NCBI RefSeq assembly: GCF_036885195.1
Contig: NZ_CP133656.1
Location: 3,038,001-3,102,000 of the forward strand
DNA: 64,000 nucleotides
Source: Pectobacterium cacticida
GTDB taxonomy: Bacteria; Pseudomonadota; Gammaproteobacteria; Enterobacterales; Enterobacteriaceae
Direction of reading: 5' to 3'
The position numbers and the translations under genes were made by a program. Below the pieces are notes generated by a model, which was not told where the DNA came from, ran no database searches, and was given only the letters and a program-made list of their open reading frames with translations. This document shows positions 41,939-50,260 of this stretch, piece by piece (the stretch's first letter is position 1; every line of letters begins with the position of its first letter).

Positions 41939-42835
41939 ATGCAGCCTGACTCCACTGCGAGTAGTCGCCGGATCGCCCGGCAAATACTCGACCTGATATC
42001 TGAAGCAAGATTCGATCCAGGTTATCATTTACGTGAACAACATCTTGCCGATGCATTGGGTGTTTCGCGCACGCCGGTGCGGGCCGGACTAAAAGAATTG
42101 ACCCGTCTGGGGGCGGTTGAAGCGCGTCCTAATCAGGGTTTTTTCTTGCTCAAACGTAGCGATGAGCTAGATCAGTTGGAAATTGAGCAATCCAAGAGCA
42201 ATGACCAGAAGCTGTATGAGCAACTGGTGCATGACCGTATTGCGGGCGTGCTGCCAGAGTCGTTTACCCAGACCGAGATCAGCCAGCGCTACGATGTGGA
42301 TCGCGGCGTGCTGACTCGCACGCTGGTGAAGCTATCGGAGGATGGTCTGATTGCCCGTAATGCGGGGCACGGCTGGCGCTTCCTGCAAACCCTAAACTCC
42401 GATGTGGCGCTGCGTAACAGCTACGGTTTTCGCCTGATGATTGAACCGGCGGCACTATTGACGCCCAACCTGCATGTAGACAGGCAGATGCTTAAGCGCC
42501 TGCGCGCCCAGCATCTGCGGCTCATCGCCCATCCGGACATTACGCGGGTTCCGGCAAAAGAGATTTTCGAAACCGACGCGGCCTTCCACGAGTTACTGGC
42601 AGACGCCAGCGGTAACCTGTTTGTATTGCAGGCTATTCAGCAGCAAAATCGACTGCGCCGTCTACTGGAGTTTGGTAGCTATCACAATAAGCGTCGGGTA
42701 AAAGAGTGGTGTGAAGAGCATGTCGCTATCATCGATGCCCTGCGAGAAAATAAGCAGGAACAGGCGGCGGAATTGATGAGAACACATCTGCAATGCGCGT
42801 TTAACCAGGTCAATGTTAAAAACGCCCGCCGATAG
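41939..42835 (+). CDS. GntR-family regulator with two winged-helix segments
   Basis: Likely local regulator of the cluster. From the ATG at 41939 the product has 298 residues. A first GntR winged helix lies at about 8-72 (ARQILDLISEARFDPGYHL, LADALGVSRTPVRAGLKEL), a second at about 95-150 (LVHDRIAGVLPESFTQTEIS, YDVDRGVLTRTLVKLSEDGL), and a FadR/VanR-like helical effector domain at about 165-295 with histidines in ETDAAFHELLADASGN and EEHVAIIDAL that may bind a metal or ligand. Single-HTH GntR proteins are usually about 230-250 residues, so the duplication is notable. It is divergent from the importer operon, with operators on both sides. Confidence 0.87.
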   Translation: MQPDSTASSRRIARQILDLISEARFDPGYHLREQHLADALGVSRTPVRAGLKELTRLGAVEARPNQGFFLLKRSDELDQLEIEQSKSNDQKLYEQLVHDRIAGVLPESFTQTEISQRYDVDRGVLTRTLVKLSEDGLIARNAGHGWRFLQTLNSDVALRNSYGFRLMIEPAALLTPNLHVDRQMLKRLRAQHLRLIAHPDITRVPAKEIFETDAAFHELLADASGNLFVLQAIQQQNRLRRLLEFGSYHNKRRVKEWCEEHVAIIDALRENKQEQAAELMRTHLQCAFNQVNVKNARR

Positions 42836-42847
42836 CTGGCATCGTTC

Positions 42848-42874
42848 TTGCACATATTGCTTCTGAAAATACAA
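42848..42874. promoter_or_regulatory. Cluster operator D (TTGCAC-N15-ATACAA), weaker
   Basis: A perfect right arm and a left arm matching 4 of 6 at the same spacing, immediately before the Shine-Dalgarno of the SDR gene and 13 bases after the regulator stop. A regulator bound here could block SDR expression independently of gntR. Confidence 0.5.
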
Positions 42875-42886
42875 TCAGGAGCGCTT

Positions 42887-43672
42887 ATGGATTTTCAGAT
42901 ACAACAACGTGTGGCACTGGTCTGCGGTGCCGGTAGTGGTCTAGGGCAGGCGATTGCCCTTTCGCTGGCGCAGGAAGGGGTGAAGGTGGCGGTCACGGGC
43001 CGCAACGCGGAAAAACTGGCGCACACGGTGGAACGCATCACCCAACTGGGTGGCTCAGCCCACGCCTGGCAACTCGACCTGGCAGCCCCAGAGCAGTTTG
43101 ATAACGTGATTAATGCTATTCGCCAGCACTGGGGCGACATCGATATTTTGGTGAACAATTCCGGTGGCCCACCGCCTGCCACGGCACAGGGAACGGATAT
43201 CGCCCTCTGGCAACAGCAATTTTCCGTGATGGTCGCCTCGTTGATTCACCTCACCGATAAACTGCTGCCCGCTATGCGCCGCCGTGGTTGGGGACGCATT
43301 ATCACCACCACGTCATCTGGCGTGATCGCGCCCATTCCTAATCTGGCGCTGTCGAATGCGCTGCGCATGAGCCTGCTCGGCTGGTCAAAAACCCTGGCCA
43401 GCGAAGTGGCAGCCGACGGCGTGACGGTGAATGTGATGGTGCCGGGGCGCATCGCTACGGAGCGCGTCGGTCACTTGGATGCTCTCAAGGCGGAACGGGA
43501 AAACAGCAGTGCGGAAGCGGTCGCTGAAAAGAGTCGTCAGAGCATTCCGGCCGGGCGCTATGGTGAACCGCAGGAGTACGGCGCCGTCGCTGCATTTTTG
43601 GCAAGCCAGCCGGCCAGCTATATTACCGGCGCGGTAATCAGAGTGGATGGCGGATTGATAAACGCTATCTAG
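42887..43672 (+). CDS. Short-chain dehydrogenase/reductase family protein lacking the YxxxK motif
   Basis: Classical-length SDR fold (261 residues) with the nucleotide loop CGAGSGLGQAIA (about 13-24), LDLAAPEQ, and VNNSGGPPP (about 89-97). The catalytic Tyr-x-x-x-Lys is absent: after TTSSG (S143/S144) the expected Tyr and Lys positions read S156/N157 and R160 (NLALSNALRMSLLGW). The C-terminal MVPGRIATERV is preserved. This SNALR variant defines an SDR subfamily of unclear activity; oxidoreduction by the usual mechanism is doubtful. AGGAG precedes the ATG at 42887. It follows the regulator gene in the same direction. Confidence 0.83.
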   Translation: MDFQIQQRVALVCGAGSGLGQAIALSLAQEGVKVAVTGRNAEKLAHTVERITQLGGSAHAWQLDLAAPEQFDNVINAIRQHWGDIDILVNNSGGPPPATAQGTDIALWQQQFSVMVASLIHLTDKLLPAMRRRGWGRIITTTSSGVIAPIPNLALSNALRMSLLGWSKTLASEVAADGVTVNVMVPGRIATERVGHLDALKAERENSSAEAVAEKSRQSIPAGRYGEPQEYGAVAAFLASQPASYITGAVIRVDGGLINAI

Positions 43673-43770
43673 CCACGAGTATGGCTGCGTTGACGCGGTC
43701 AATACTGGTGCGGCTCGCCGATATTGCGTCATTCACGCGGCGGTTATCGGACGGCAGGTTTCTTTTTTAC

Positions 43771-44766
43771 TTACGGTAATAGCCCACACTGGCACCGTTG
43801 CTGGTAGCTCTGTTCGAACGTTTGCATGCCCGCAGCCGCGCCGGTCTGAATCAGGGCGGGAAGTTGATGCGTTTTCCCCTCTCGAATCAAGTTGCTGACG
43901 GCCACCGTTGTCGTCAGCACTTCATAAAGTGCGATTCGGCCGCCCTGCGCCATCGGCAAGAGTTTTTGCGTGACCACTGCCTGTAAGCCGGAGGCCAACT
44001 GGCTGCGAACATAGCCTTTTTCTTCACCGGGGAAAACGTCAATCAGGCGGTCGATCGCCTGCGCTGCGCTGCGGGTATGCAGCGTCGATAGCACTAAGTG
44101 GCCCGTCTCCGCCGCCGTTAATGCTAACCGGATCGTTTCCTTATCACGCAGTTCACCTAACAGAATGACATCAGGATCTTCCCTTAGTGCCGCCCGTAGC
44201 GCCTGTGCAAACGATACGCTGTGCGTACCCATCTCGCGCTGCTGAATCAGGCAGCGTCGACTCTCATGCATAAACTCGATCGGATCCTCCAGCGTGATCA
44301 CATGGCGATCGTGACTGTCGTTTAACGCTCCGATCATGGCCGCCAGCGTTGTGGATTTACCACTCCCCGTCGCACCGGTAATCAAAATCAAGCCGTTCGG
44401 TTTCTCCAATAGCGATGACAGAACCCGTGGCGCATGCAGCGCATCCAGTGACGGTTGAACGGACGGAATGATGCGCAGCGCCGCGGACAGCCCTTCCCGC
44501 TGGCGAAATACATTCACCCGCAACCGTTGCCCATCGGGCAGCATCAGTGCGCCATCAACCTGACCAGACTGCCGCAGTTGTTCCCTCTGCGTCGGTTCGA
44601 GCCAGGCGTGACACCATTGTGTCACCTGTTCCGACGTTAAACGTGGTAAGGTATTTTCCGGCTGTAGCCGCCCATCGACACGTATCACTGGCGGGTGACC
44701 GCTACAAAGGTGCAGATCCGAGGCATTATGCTTTACACTACGGGCCACCCATTCATCCAACTCCAT
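43771..44766 (-). CDS. yggR: PilT-like type IV pilus retraction ATPase YggR
   Basis: Secretion-superfamily hexameric ATPase of the PilT type, which powers pilus retraction; in enterobacteria the role is often unknown. The 331-residue product has an N-terminal PAS-like domain (about 1-100), Walker A GATGSGKSTTLAAMIG (about 130-145), the Asp box ITLEDPIEFMH, Walker B DPDVILLGELRDKETI, the His box ETGHLVLSTLHTRSA and a C-terminal PilT-like tail. Near E. coli YggR (326) in length. AGGAGG precedes the ATG. It is divergent from yggS with only 21 bases between, as in E. coli. Confidence 0.9.
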   Translation of the reverse strand: MELDEWVARSVKHNASDLHLCSGHPPVIRVDGRLQPENTLPRLTSEQVTQWCHAWLEPTQREQLRQSGQVDGALMLPDGQRLRVNVFRQREGLSAALRIIPSVQPSLDALHAPRVLSSLLEKPNGLILITGATGSGKSTTLAAMIGALNDSHDRHVITLEDPIEFMHESRRCLIQQREMGTHSVSFAQALRAALREDPDVILLGELRDKETIRLALTAAETGHLVLSTLHTRSAAQAIDRLIDVFPGEEKGYVRSQLASGLQAVVTQKLLPMAQGGRIALYEVLTTTVAVSNLIREGKTHQLPALIQTGAAAGMQTFEQSYQQRCQCGLLP

Positions 44767-44787
44767 AGATTAACCTCCTGAATAACC

Positions 44788-45504
44788 ATGACGACAATCC
44801 AGCAGAATCTACAGGACATTCGACAACAAATCGCTACCGCCGCAGCACATTGCGCGCGGGCACCAGAAGACATTAGGCTACTTGCAGTCAGTAAAACCAA
44901 ACCGGTGAGCGCGATCGAAGAAGCCATCGCGGCAGGGCAACGTGCGTTCGGCGAGAATTATGTTCAGGAAGGCGTGGAGAAGATCCATTATTTCCGGGCG
45001 CATCACCCGGATATGCGGTTGGAATGGCACTTTATCGGCCCATTACAGTCGAATAAAAGTCGTCTGGTGGCGGAAAACTTTGACTGGTTCCACACCGTAG
45101 ATCGCCTGCGTATTGCCCAGCGTTTGAGCGAGCAGCGCCCGCCCCACTTGTCGCCCTTGAATGTGCTATTGCAAATTAATATCAGCAACGAAGCGAGTAA
45201 ATCAGGCATTAAGGCTGAAGAACTCTCGGAACTGGCCGCCAGCGTCGCCGTCTTGCCCAATTTACGCCTGCGCGGATTAATGGCTATTCCTGCGCCGGAA
45301 ACCGACTTTGCACAGCAGCTTGCGGTTTTCAGAAAAATGGCGGCATTGTTCCAAACACTGTCCGCAACTTATCCGCATATTGATACACTCTCTATGGGGA
45401 TGACGGACGACATGCGCGCGGCGATTACCGCAGGTAGTACACTGGTACGTATCGGTACGGCAATCTTCGGCGCGCGGGACTATGCGGCAAACGCGTCTCA
45501 ATAA
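44788..45504 (+). CDS. yggS: Pyridoxal-phosphate homeostasis protein YggS (PLPHP)
   Basis: Cytosolic PLP-binding protein of the alanine-racemase N-terminal fold that buffers PLP and affects amino-acid balance; no enzyme activity is known. The 238-residue product has LLAVSKTKPVSAIEEAI with the PLP lysine (about 36), FGENYVQEGVEKI, WHFIGPLQSNKSR (about 81-93) and the C-terminal phosphate-binding LSMGMTDDMRAAITAGSTLVRIGTAIFG. First gene of yggS-proC-yggT-yggU-rdgB-hemW. It has little Shine-Dalgarno, and its promoter probably overlaps yggR. Confidence 0.96.
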   Translation: MTTIQQNLQDIRQQIATAAAHCARAPEDIRLLAVSKTKPVSAIEEAIAAGQRAFGENYVQEGVEKIHYFRAHHPDMRLEWHFIGPLQSNKSRLVAENFDWFHTVDRLRIAQRLSEQRPPHLSPLNVLLQINISNEASKSGIKAEELSELAASVAVLPNLRLRGLMAIPAPETDFAQQLAVFRKMAALFQTLSATYPHIDTLSMGMTDDMRAAITAGSTLVRIGTAIFGARDYAANASQ

Positions 45505-45583
45505 TCCGTGAATAGGTAAAACAGCACAGTACTCAGTGAGCGGTGCCACATATTTGATAACCCGATGAGCAACGAGGATGCAG

Positions 45584-46405
45584 ATGCAGCAACGTAAAAT
45601 AGCGTTTATTGGTGCCGGAAACATGGCCCAGGCCATTATCGCCGGATTAGTTAACGGCGGTTACCCCGCTACCCACATTAGCGTCTGCGCGCCTTCAAAT
45701 AAAAACCGTGATGCGCTGGCTGCACAATACGGCGTGATCGGCAGCGCGGACAATGTCCGCAACGCGCAGGAAGCTGATGTTATTGTTTTAGCCGTAAAAC
45801 CCCAGATGATGGCAACGGTTTGCGCGCCCCTCCGTGAGCACGTCGACTTCTCCGGTAAACTGGTGCTGTCGATTGCCGCGGGCGTTAACATCGCGCGTTT
45901 TCAGGCGCTGCTAGGCGAACCGCTCAATATCGTACGCATTATGCCCAACACACCTTCCCTGGTGGGAAAAGGCATGAGCGGCCTGTATGCTCCGCCGTCC
46001 GTCAGCCAGGCAGATAAAGATTTCACCGCTCAGTTAATGCAGAGCGTAGGTAAAACTTGCTGGGTGGAAAGCGAATCCGGGATTAATAATGTGATTGCGG
46101 CGGCAGGCAGTGCACCGGCCTATTTCTTCCTGTTCATGGAAGCCATGCAGCAAGAAGCGATTCGTCAGGGAGTTGATGAGGCAACGGCGCGCCTGCTGGT
46201 GCAACAGGCCGCGTCGGGCGCTGCCGCGTTGGTGGAGGCCAATCCCGGTACGCCGCTGTCGACCCTGCGAGAAAATGTCACGTCCAAAGGCGGCACCACG
46301 GCGGAAGCGCTGCGGGTATTTAATGAACGTCAGTTGACGCAAACCGTAGCCGAAGCCATGCAGGCAGCGATTACCCGCGCACAGGAAATGGAAACGCTTT
46401 TTTAA
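45584..46405 (+). CDS. proC: Pyrroline-5-carboxylate reductase ProC
   Basis: Last enzyme of proline synthesis, reducing 1-pyrroline-5-carboxylate with NAD(P)H. The 273-residue product starts QRKIAFIGAGNMAQAIIAGL, with the Rossmann loop GAGNMA, then MPNTPSLVGKGMSGLYAP and the C-terminal signature GLVQQAASGAAALVEA-type region with SPGTPLSTLRENVTSKGGTT-like sequence (positions about 220-245). GAGG at 45574-45577 is directly followed by an ATG at 45578, so the ATG at 45584, six bases further, is the better start. E. coli ProC has 269 residues. Co-occurrence of yggS and proC is widespread. Confidence 0.96.
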   Translation: MQQRKIAFIGAGNMAQAIIAGLVNGGYPATHISVCAPSNKNRDALAAQYGVIGSADNVRNAQEADVIVLAVKPQMMATVCAPLREHVDFSGKLVLSIAAGVNIARFQALLGEPLNIVRIMPNTPSLVGKGMSGLYAPPSVSQADKDFTAQLMQSVGKTCWVESESGINNVIAAAGSAPAYFFLFMEAMQQEAIRQGVDEATARLLVQQAASGAAALVEANPGTPLSTLRENVTSKGGTTAEALRVFNERQLTQTVAEAMQAAITRAQEMETLF

Positions 46406-46450
46406 CGCACTCAGGTTCACCTTTTTATCATATAAGGAAAAGACGTACTT

Positions 46451-47005
46451 ATGCTCACCCTGACTTTTCTGGTCAAAACGCTGATCGACCTCTACGTAAT
46501 GGTGCTGCTGCTACGTATCTGGATGCAGTGGTCTCGCAGTGATTTCTATAATCCGCTGTCGCAGTTCGTGGTCAAGATCACCCAGCCGATTGTGGGGCCA
46601 TTGCGCCGCATTCTGCCCTCGCTAGGGCCGATTGACAGCGCGTCGCTGTTGCTGGCCTTTATCCTCACCACGATTAAATACCCGTTACTGTTGTTGATTC
46701 AGGTGGGTGCGATTTCCCTGAGCCCGATGAACCTGCTAGTCGGTTTCATTTCGCTGATTAAATCCGCCGGCTATTTAGTCTTCTGGGTCATCATCATCCG
46801 CTCCATCATGAGCTGGGTTAGTCAGGGCCGTAGCCCCATCGAATATCTGCTGCATCAGTTGACCGAACCGCTCATGGCGCCGATCCGTCGTATTATTCCG
46901 GTGATGGGCGGGATTGATTTTTCGGCGATGGCCGTCATCCTGATTCTGTATATGCTCAACTATTTGGGCATGGATCTGTTTCCGGGGCTATGGTTCCTGC
47001 TGTGA
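46451..47005 (+). CDS. yggT: YggT-family inner-membrane protein
   Basis: Integral membrane protein of the YggT family, linked in E. coli to osmotic and cation tolerance. The 184-residue product consists of two similar halves, each with paired hydrophobic segments and a conserved amphipathic motif: RSDFYNPLSQFVVKITQPIV (about 29-48) and RSPIEYLLHQLTEPLMAPIR (about 126-145), with RRILPSLGPID and RRIIPVMGGID after them. It lies between proC and yggU, and its end overlaps the yggU start. Confidence 0.93.
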   Translation: MLTLTFLVKTLIDLYVMVLLLRIWMQWSRSDFYNPLSQFVVKITQPIVGPLRRILPSLGPIDSASLLLAFILTTIKYPLLLLIQVGAISLSPMNLLVGFISLIKSAGYLVFWVIIIRSIMSWVSQGRSPIEYLLHQLTEPLMAPIRRIIPVMGGIDFSAMAVILILYMLNYLGMDLFPGLWFLL

Positions 47006-47292
47006 GTGCCATTACCCGCCACGGCGACGCGCTGGTGATTCGGCTGTATATTCAGCCGAAGGCCAGCCGGGATCAGATCGTGGGCCTGCATGGCGACGAG
47101 CTAAAAGTCGCCATTACCGCTCCGCCGGTGGACGGTCAGGCTAATGCCCATCTGACCAAATTTCTCGCTAAACAGTTTCGGGTCGCCAAAAGCCTGGTCG
47201 TGATTGAAAAAGGCGAACTCGGACGGCATAAGCAGATTAGAATCACCCATCCGCAACACATCCCGGCTGACGTCGCGGACCTCATTGAATAA
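47002..47292 (+). CDS. yggU: DUF167 protein YggU
   Basis: Small cytosolic DUF167 protein, function unknown. From the GTG at 47002, which overlaps the yggT stop (GTGA), the product has 96 residues, exactly the E. coli length. An ATG at 46990 would add four residues. Conserved blocks are LYIQPKASRDQIVGLHGDEL (about 15-34), ITAPPVDGQANAHLTKFLAK (about 38-57) and EKGELGRHKQIRI. Its operon position between yggT and rdgB is conserved. Confidence 0.92.
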   Translation: MSAITRHGDALVIRLYIQPKASRDQIVGLHGDELKVAITAPPVDGQANAHLTKFLAKQFRVAKSLVVIEKGELGRHKQIRITHPQHIPADVADLIE

Positions 47293-47309
47293 ACACGCAG
47301 GATATGACG

Positions 47310-47903
47310 ATGCAAAAAGTGGTTTTGGCTACCGGAAACCCCGGTAAAGTGCGTGAGCTCGCCAGCTTGCTGGCCGATTTCGGTCTGGATATTGTGGCGC
47401 AGACCGAACTGGGCGTGGATTCTGCCGACGAAACCGGCCTGACCTTCATCGAAAACGCCATCCTGAAAGCCCGCCATGCGGCGCAAATCACCGGGCTACC
47501 GGCAATAGCCGATGATTCTGGTCTGGCTGTCGATGCGCTGGACGGCGCGCCGGGCATTTATTCCGCACGCTACGCGGGCGCGGATGCCAGCGACCAGCAA
47601 AATCTGGATAAGCTGTTGCAGACTCTAAAAGACATACCGGATGAACAACGCCGTGCCAGCTTCCACTGCGTTCTGGTGTATCTGCGCCATGCGCAAGACC
47701 CAACGCCGATTGTCTGCCACGGTAGCTGGCAGGGCGTGCTGACGCATGAAGCAGCGGGCAGCGGCGGCTTCGGCTATGATCCTATCTTCTTCGTGCCTGA
47801 GCTGGGTAAAACGGCGGCAGAACTAACGCGAGAAGAGAAGAACGCGCACTCCCATCGCGGTCGGGCGCTACGTTTGCTGCTGGACGCGCTACGCAATGCT
47901 TAA
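47310..47903 (+). CDS. rdgB: XTP/dITP pyrophosphatase RdgB
   Basis: House-cleaning Ham1-family nucleotidase that hydrolyses dITP, dXTP and XTP so that deaminated purines are not incorporated. The 197-residue product begins MQKVVLATGNPGKVRELASL with the SxNxxK-like nucleotide motif ATGNPGK, then GLTFIENAILKARHAA, IADDSGLAVDAL, GFGYDPIFF and SHRGRALRLLL. The ATG at 47310 gives correct spacing to GCAGGA and the E. coli length; the ATG at 47304 is too close. It overlaps hemW by eight bases. Confidence 0.97.
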   Translation: MQKVVLATGNPGKVRELASLLADFGLDIVAQTELGVDSADETGLTFIENAILKARHAAQITGLPAIADDSGLAVDALDGAPGIYSARYAGADASDQQNLDKLLQTLKDIPDEQRRASFHCVLVYLRHAQDPTPIVCHGSWQGVLTHEAAGSGGFGYDPIFFVPELGKTAAELTREEKNAHSHRGRALRLLLDALRNA

Positions 47904-49038
47904 GCTGCCCCCGCTCAGCCTGTACATCCATATTCCGTGGTGCGTACAGAAATGTCCGTACTGCGATTTTAACTCTCACGCGCTAAAAGGCGACGTGCCG
48001 CATCAGGAATATGTCGATCATCTATTGGCGGATCTGGATGCCGATTTACCGCTGGCGAGCGATCGTGCCCTGCACTCGATCTTTATCGGTGGCGGCACGC
48101 CCAGCCTGTTGAGCGCGGAAGCCATGCAGGCGCTGCTCGACGGCGTTCGGGCAAGAATTCCGCTAACGCCGGATGCCGAAATGACGATGGAAGCCAATCC
48201 CGGTACGGTTGAAGCCGATCGTTTCAGCGGCTATCAACGTGCAGGCATTAACCGTATATCCATCGGCGTGCAGAGTTTCGATCCACAAAAGCTGACGCGT
48301 TTAGGACGGATTCACGGCCTGGACGAGGCCAGACGCGCGGCACAGTTGGCCAGCGGACTACAATTGCGCAGTTTTAATCTGGACTTGATGCACGGTCTGC
48401 CGGATCAATCGCTGGACAACGCGCTGGATGATTTGCGCCAGGCCATTGCGCTCGATCCACCGCATTTATCGTGGTATCAGCTCACCATCGAACCCAATAC
48501 GCTGTTTAGTTCACGTCCGCCGACGCTGCCGGATGACGACGCGCTGTGGGACATCTACGAGCAGGGCCACGCGCTACTGAGCGCCGCCGGTTACCAGCAA
48601 TACGAAACCTCCGCCTATGCCAAACCGGGCTATCAGTGTCAGCACAACCTGAATTACTGGCGCTTCGGCGATTATCTGGGGATTGGCTGCGGGGCGCACG
48701 GCAAGCTGACCTTTCGTGACGGCCGCATCCTACGCACGGTGAAAGTCCGCCATCCGCGCGGCTATATGCGCGGCACCTATCTGGATAGACAGCACAACGT
48801 TGCTAACCACGATCGGCCTTTTGAGTTCTTCATGAACCGCTTTCGTCTGCTGGAAGCCGCGCCACGCGCGGATTTCACGGCGTACACCGGTCTGGAAGAA
48901 CACGGCATCCGTCCGCAGTTAGATCAGGCGCTGGCGCAAGGCTATCTGACGGAAACCGCTACGCACTGGCAAATCACCGAACACGGGAAACTGTTTCTCA
49001 ATTCCCTGCTGGAGCTGTTTCTGGCGGAAGAAGCATAA
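47896..49038 (+). CDS. hemW: Heme chaperone HemW (radical SAM)
   Basis: HemW binds and delivers heme; it resembles HemN but is not a coproporphyrinogen oxidase. The 380-residue product has the radical-SAM cluster motif CVQKCPYCDF (C-x3-C-x2-C, about 16-25), FIGGGTPSLLSAEAMQ (about 67-82), EANPGTVE, GINRISIGVQSFDPQKL and the C-terminal HemN domain with YWRFGDYLGIGCGAHGKL. HemW lacks the extra cysteine of HemN (CxxxCxxCxC): the fourth position is phenylalanine here. Last gene of the yggS-hemW run. Confidence 0.95.
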   Translation: MLKLPPLSLYIHIPWCVQKCPYCDFNSHALKGDVPHQEYVDHLLADLDADLPLASDRALHSIFIGGGTPSLLSAEAMQALLDGVRARIPLTPDAEMTMEANPGTVEADRFSGYQRAGINRISIGVQSFDPQKLTRLGRIHGLDEARRAAQLASGLQLRSFNLDLMHGLPDQSLDNALDDLRQAIALDPPHLSWYQLTIEPNTLFSSRPPTLPDDDALWDIYEQGHALLSAAGYQQYETSAYAKPGYQCQHNLNYWRFGDYLGIGCGAHGKLTFRDGRILRTVKVRHPRGYMRGTYLDRQHNVANHDRPFEFFMNRFRLLEAAPRADFTAYTGLEEHGIRPQLDQALAQGYLTETATHWQITEHGKLFLNSLLELFLAEEA

Positions 49039-49322
49039 TCATTCTGTGGGCGGGTTTATCACAGAAAACCTGCCCATTACGTCCCACCCTATCTCTCCTT
49101 TTGCAACGCTTACAGCGCTTATGTCGAGCCGCATCCCTTTTCCATCACGCGCCGTTTGCCCGCGGCGTGAAAATCCTTTTTCCTTGTGCGGAACGACGAT
49201 GTCATCGTTAAGTACGCCACAGGCTTCTTTCTGATAAGAACAAATCTTACATCTGAGTACCGAAGGCATGAGCGGGGGGCGGAAGTTGGCTTCACCGCTC
49301 CGCGTTCAGTCTCGGCAGCGGA

Positions 49323-50156
49323 TTAGCCATCCGTTGAACGTGTTACGTCTTCCCATTGTTCTATTTCCTTACCTAATTCCGTGAGCTTTTGCCGTACTAA
49401 ACTTAATGCATCACTGCCTAACAATAAATGCTTTGGTGGGTTTTGACTCTCAATCATTGCCAACATGGCGTGTGCGGCCTTAACGGGATCGCCGAGTTGC
49501 TTACCGCTTTTTTCTTCACGAGCCTGACGAATCGGCTCAAATAAAGCGTCGTAGTCTGGAATGCTGCGAGCGCTGCGTACCATCGATCGTCCGGCCCAGT
49601 CGGTGCGAAACGAGCCTGGTGCTACGGCGGTCACGTGGATGTTGAACGGGGCAAGTTCTTTGCTTAACGTTTCTGATATCCCTTCCAGTGCAAATTTGCT
49701 GCCGCAGTAATAGCTGATACCCGGCATGGTAATGAAACCGCCCATCGAGGTAATATTAATAATATGACCGTGACGACGCTGGCGCATACCCGGTAGCACG
49801 GCTTTGATCATCGCCACTGCGCCAAACACATTGACGTCAAACTGGCGGCGCATCTCTGCGAGCGAGGATTCTTCCATTATGCCTTCATGGCCGTAACCGG
49901 CATTGTTCACCAGCACATCAACCGGACCGACGGTAGACTCAATCTCCGCAACCACCTCATTAATATGCTCAAAGTCCGTGATATCAAGCAGGCGACCGAA
50001 AGCCCGTTGCGCATTAAGTGCCTCGAAAGCCTGCAGTGCTTCGCGGTTGCGCACGGTACCAATGACCCGATGGCCTGTGGCGAGAGCTTCCTGTGCCAGT
50101 GCGCGACCAAAGCCGCTGCTGACGCCGGTGATTAAAATCGTTTTTGCAGATGTCAT
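49323..50156 (-). CDS. Short-chain dehydrogenase/reductase
   Basis: Classical SDR of 277 residues. It has TGVSSGFGRALAQEA (about 10-24), LLDITD (about 58-63), VNNAGYGHEG (about 82-91), the catalytic serine in INITSMGGF and the intact YYCGSKFALEG (Y and K about 149-153), then VAPGSFRTDW. The start at 50156 has GGAG nine bases upstream; the frame opens 18 codons earlier. It is divergent from an AraC-family regulator 104 bases away, a frequent pairing in which the regulator controls the SDR. The substrate is unknown. Confidence 0.88.
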   Translation of the reverse strand: MTSAKTILITGVSSGFGRALAQEALATGHRVIGTVRNREALQAFEALNAQRAFGRLLDITDFEHINEVVAEIESTVGPVDVLVNNAGYGHEGIMEESSLAEMRRQFDVNVFGAVAMIKAVLPGMRQRRHGHIINITSMGGFITMPGISYYCGSKFALEGISETLSKELAPFNIHVTAVAPGSFRTDWAGRSMVRSARSIPDYDALFEPIRQAREEKSGKQLGDPVKAAHAMLAMIESQNPPKHLLLGSDALSLVRQKLTELGKEIEQWEDVTRSTDG

Positions 50157-50260
50157 AAAAAGAACTCCATTGAACAGTGAGGTTGCATGGTATTCTATGA
50201 ACCGCCACATTTTTAGGCCGAATCTTCTCTTTTTATTGCCTGATTTTATGAGGTACTGTG

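Noticed and set aside
49039..49269. 76-codon minus-strand frame after hemW
   Set aside because: It has a CxxC-like pair, but no Shine-Dalgarno, no known family and a composition typical of spacer DNA.
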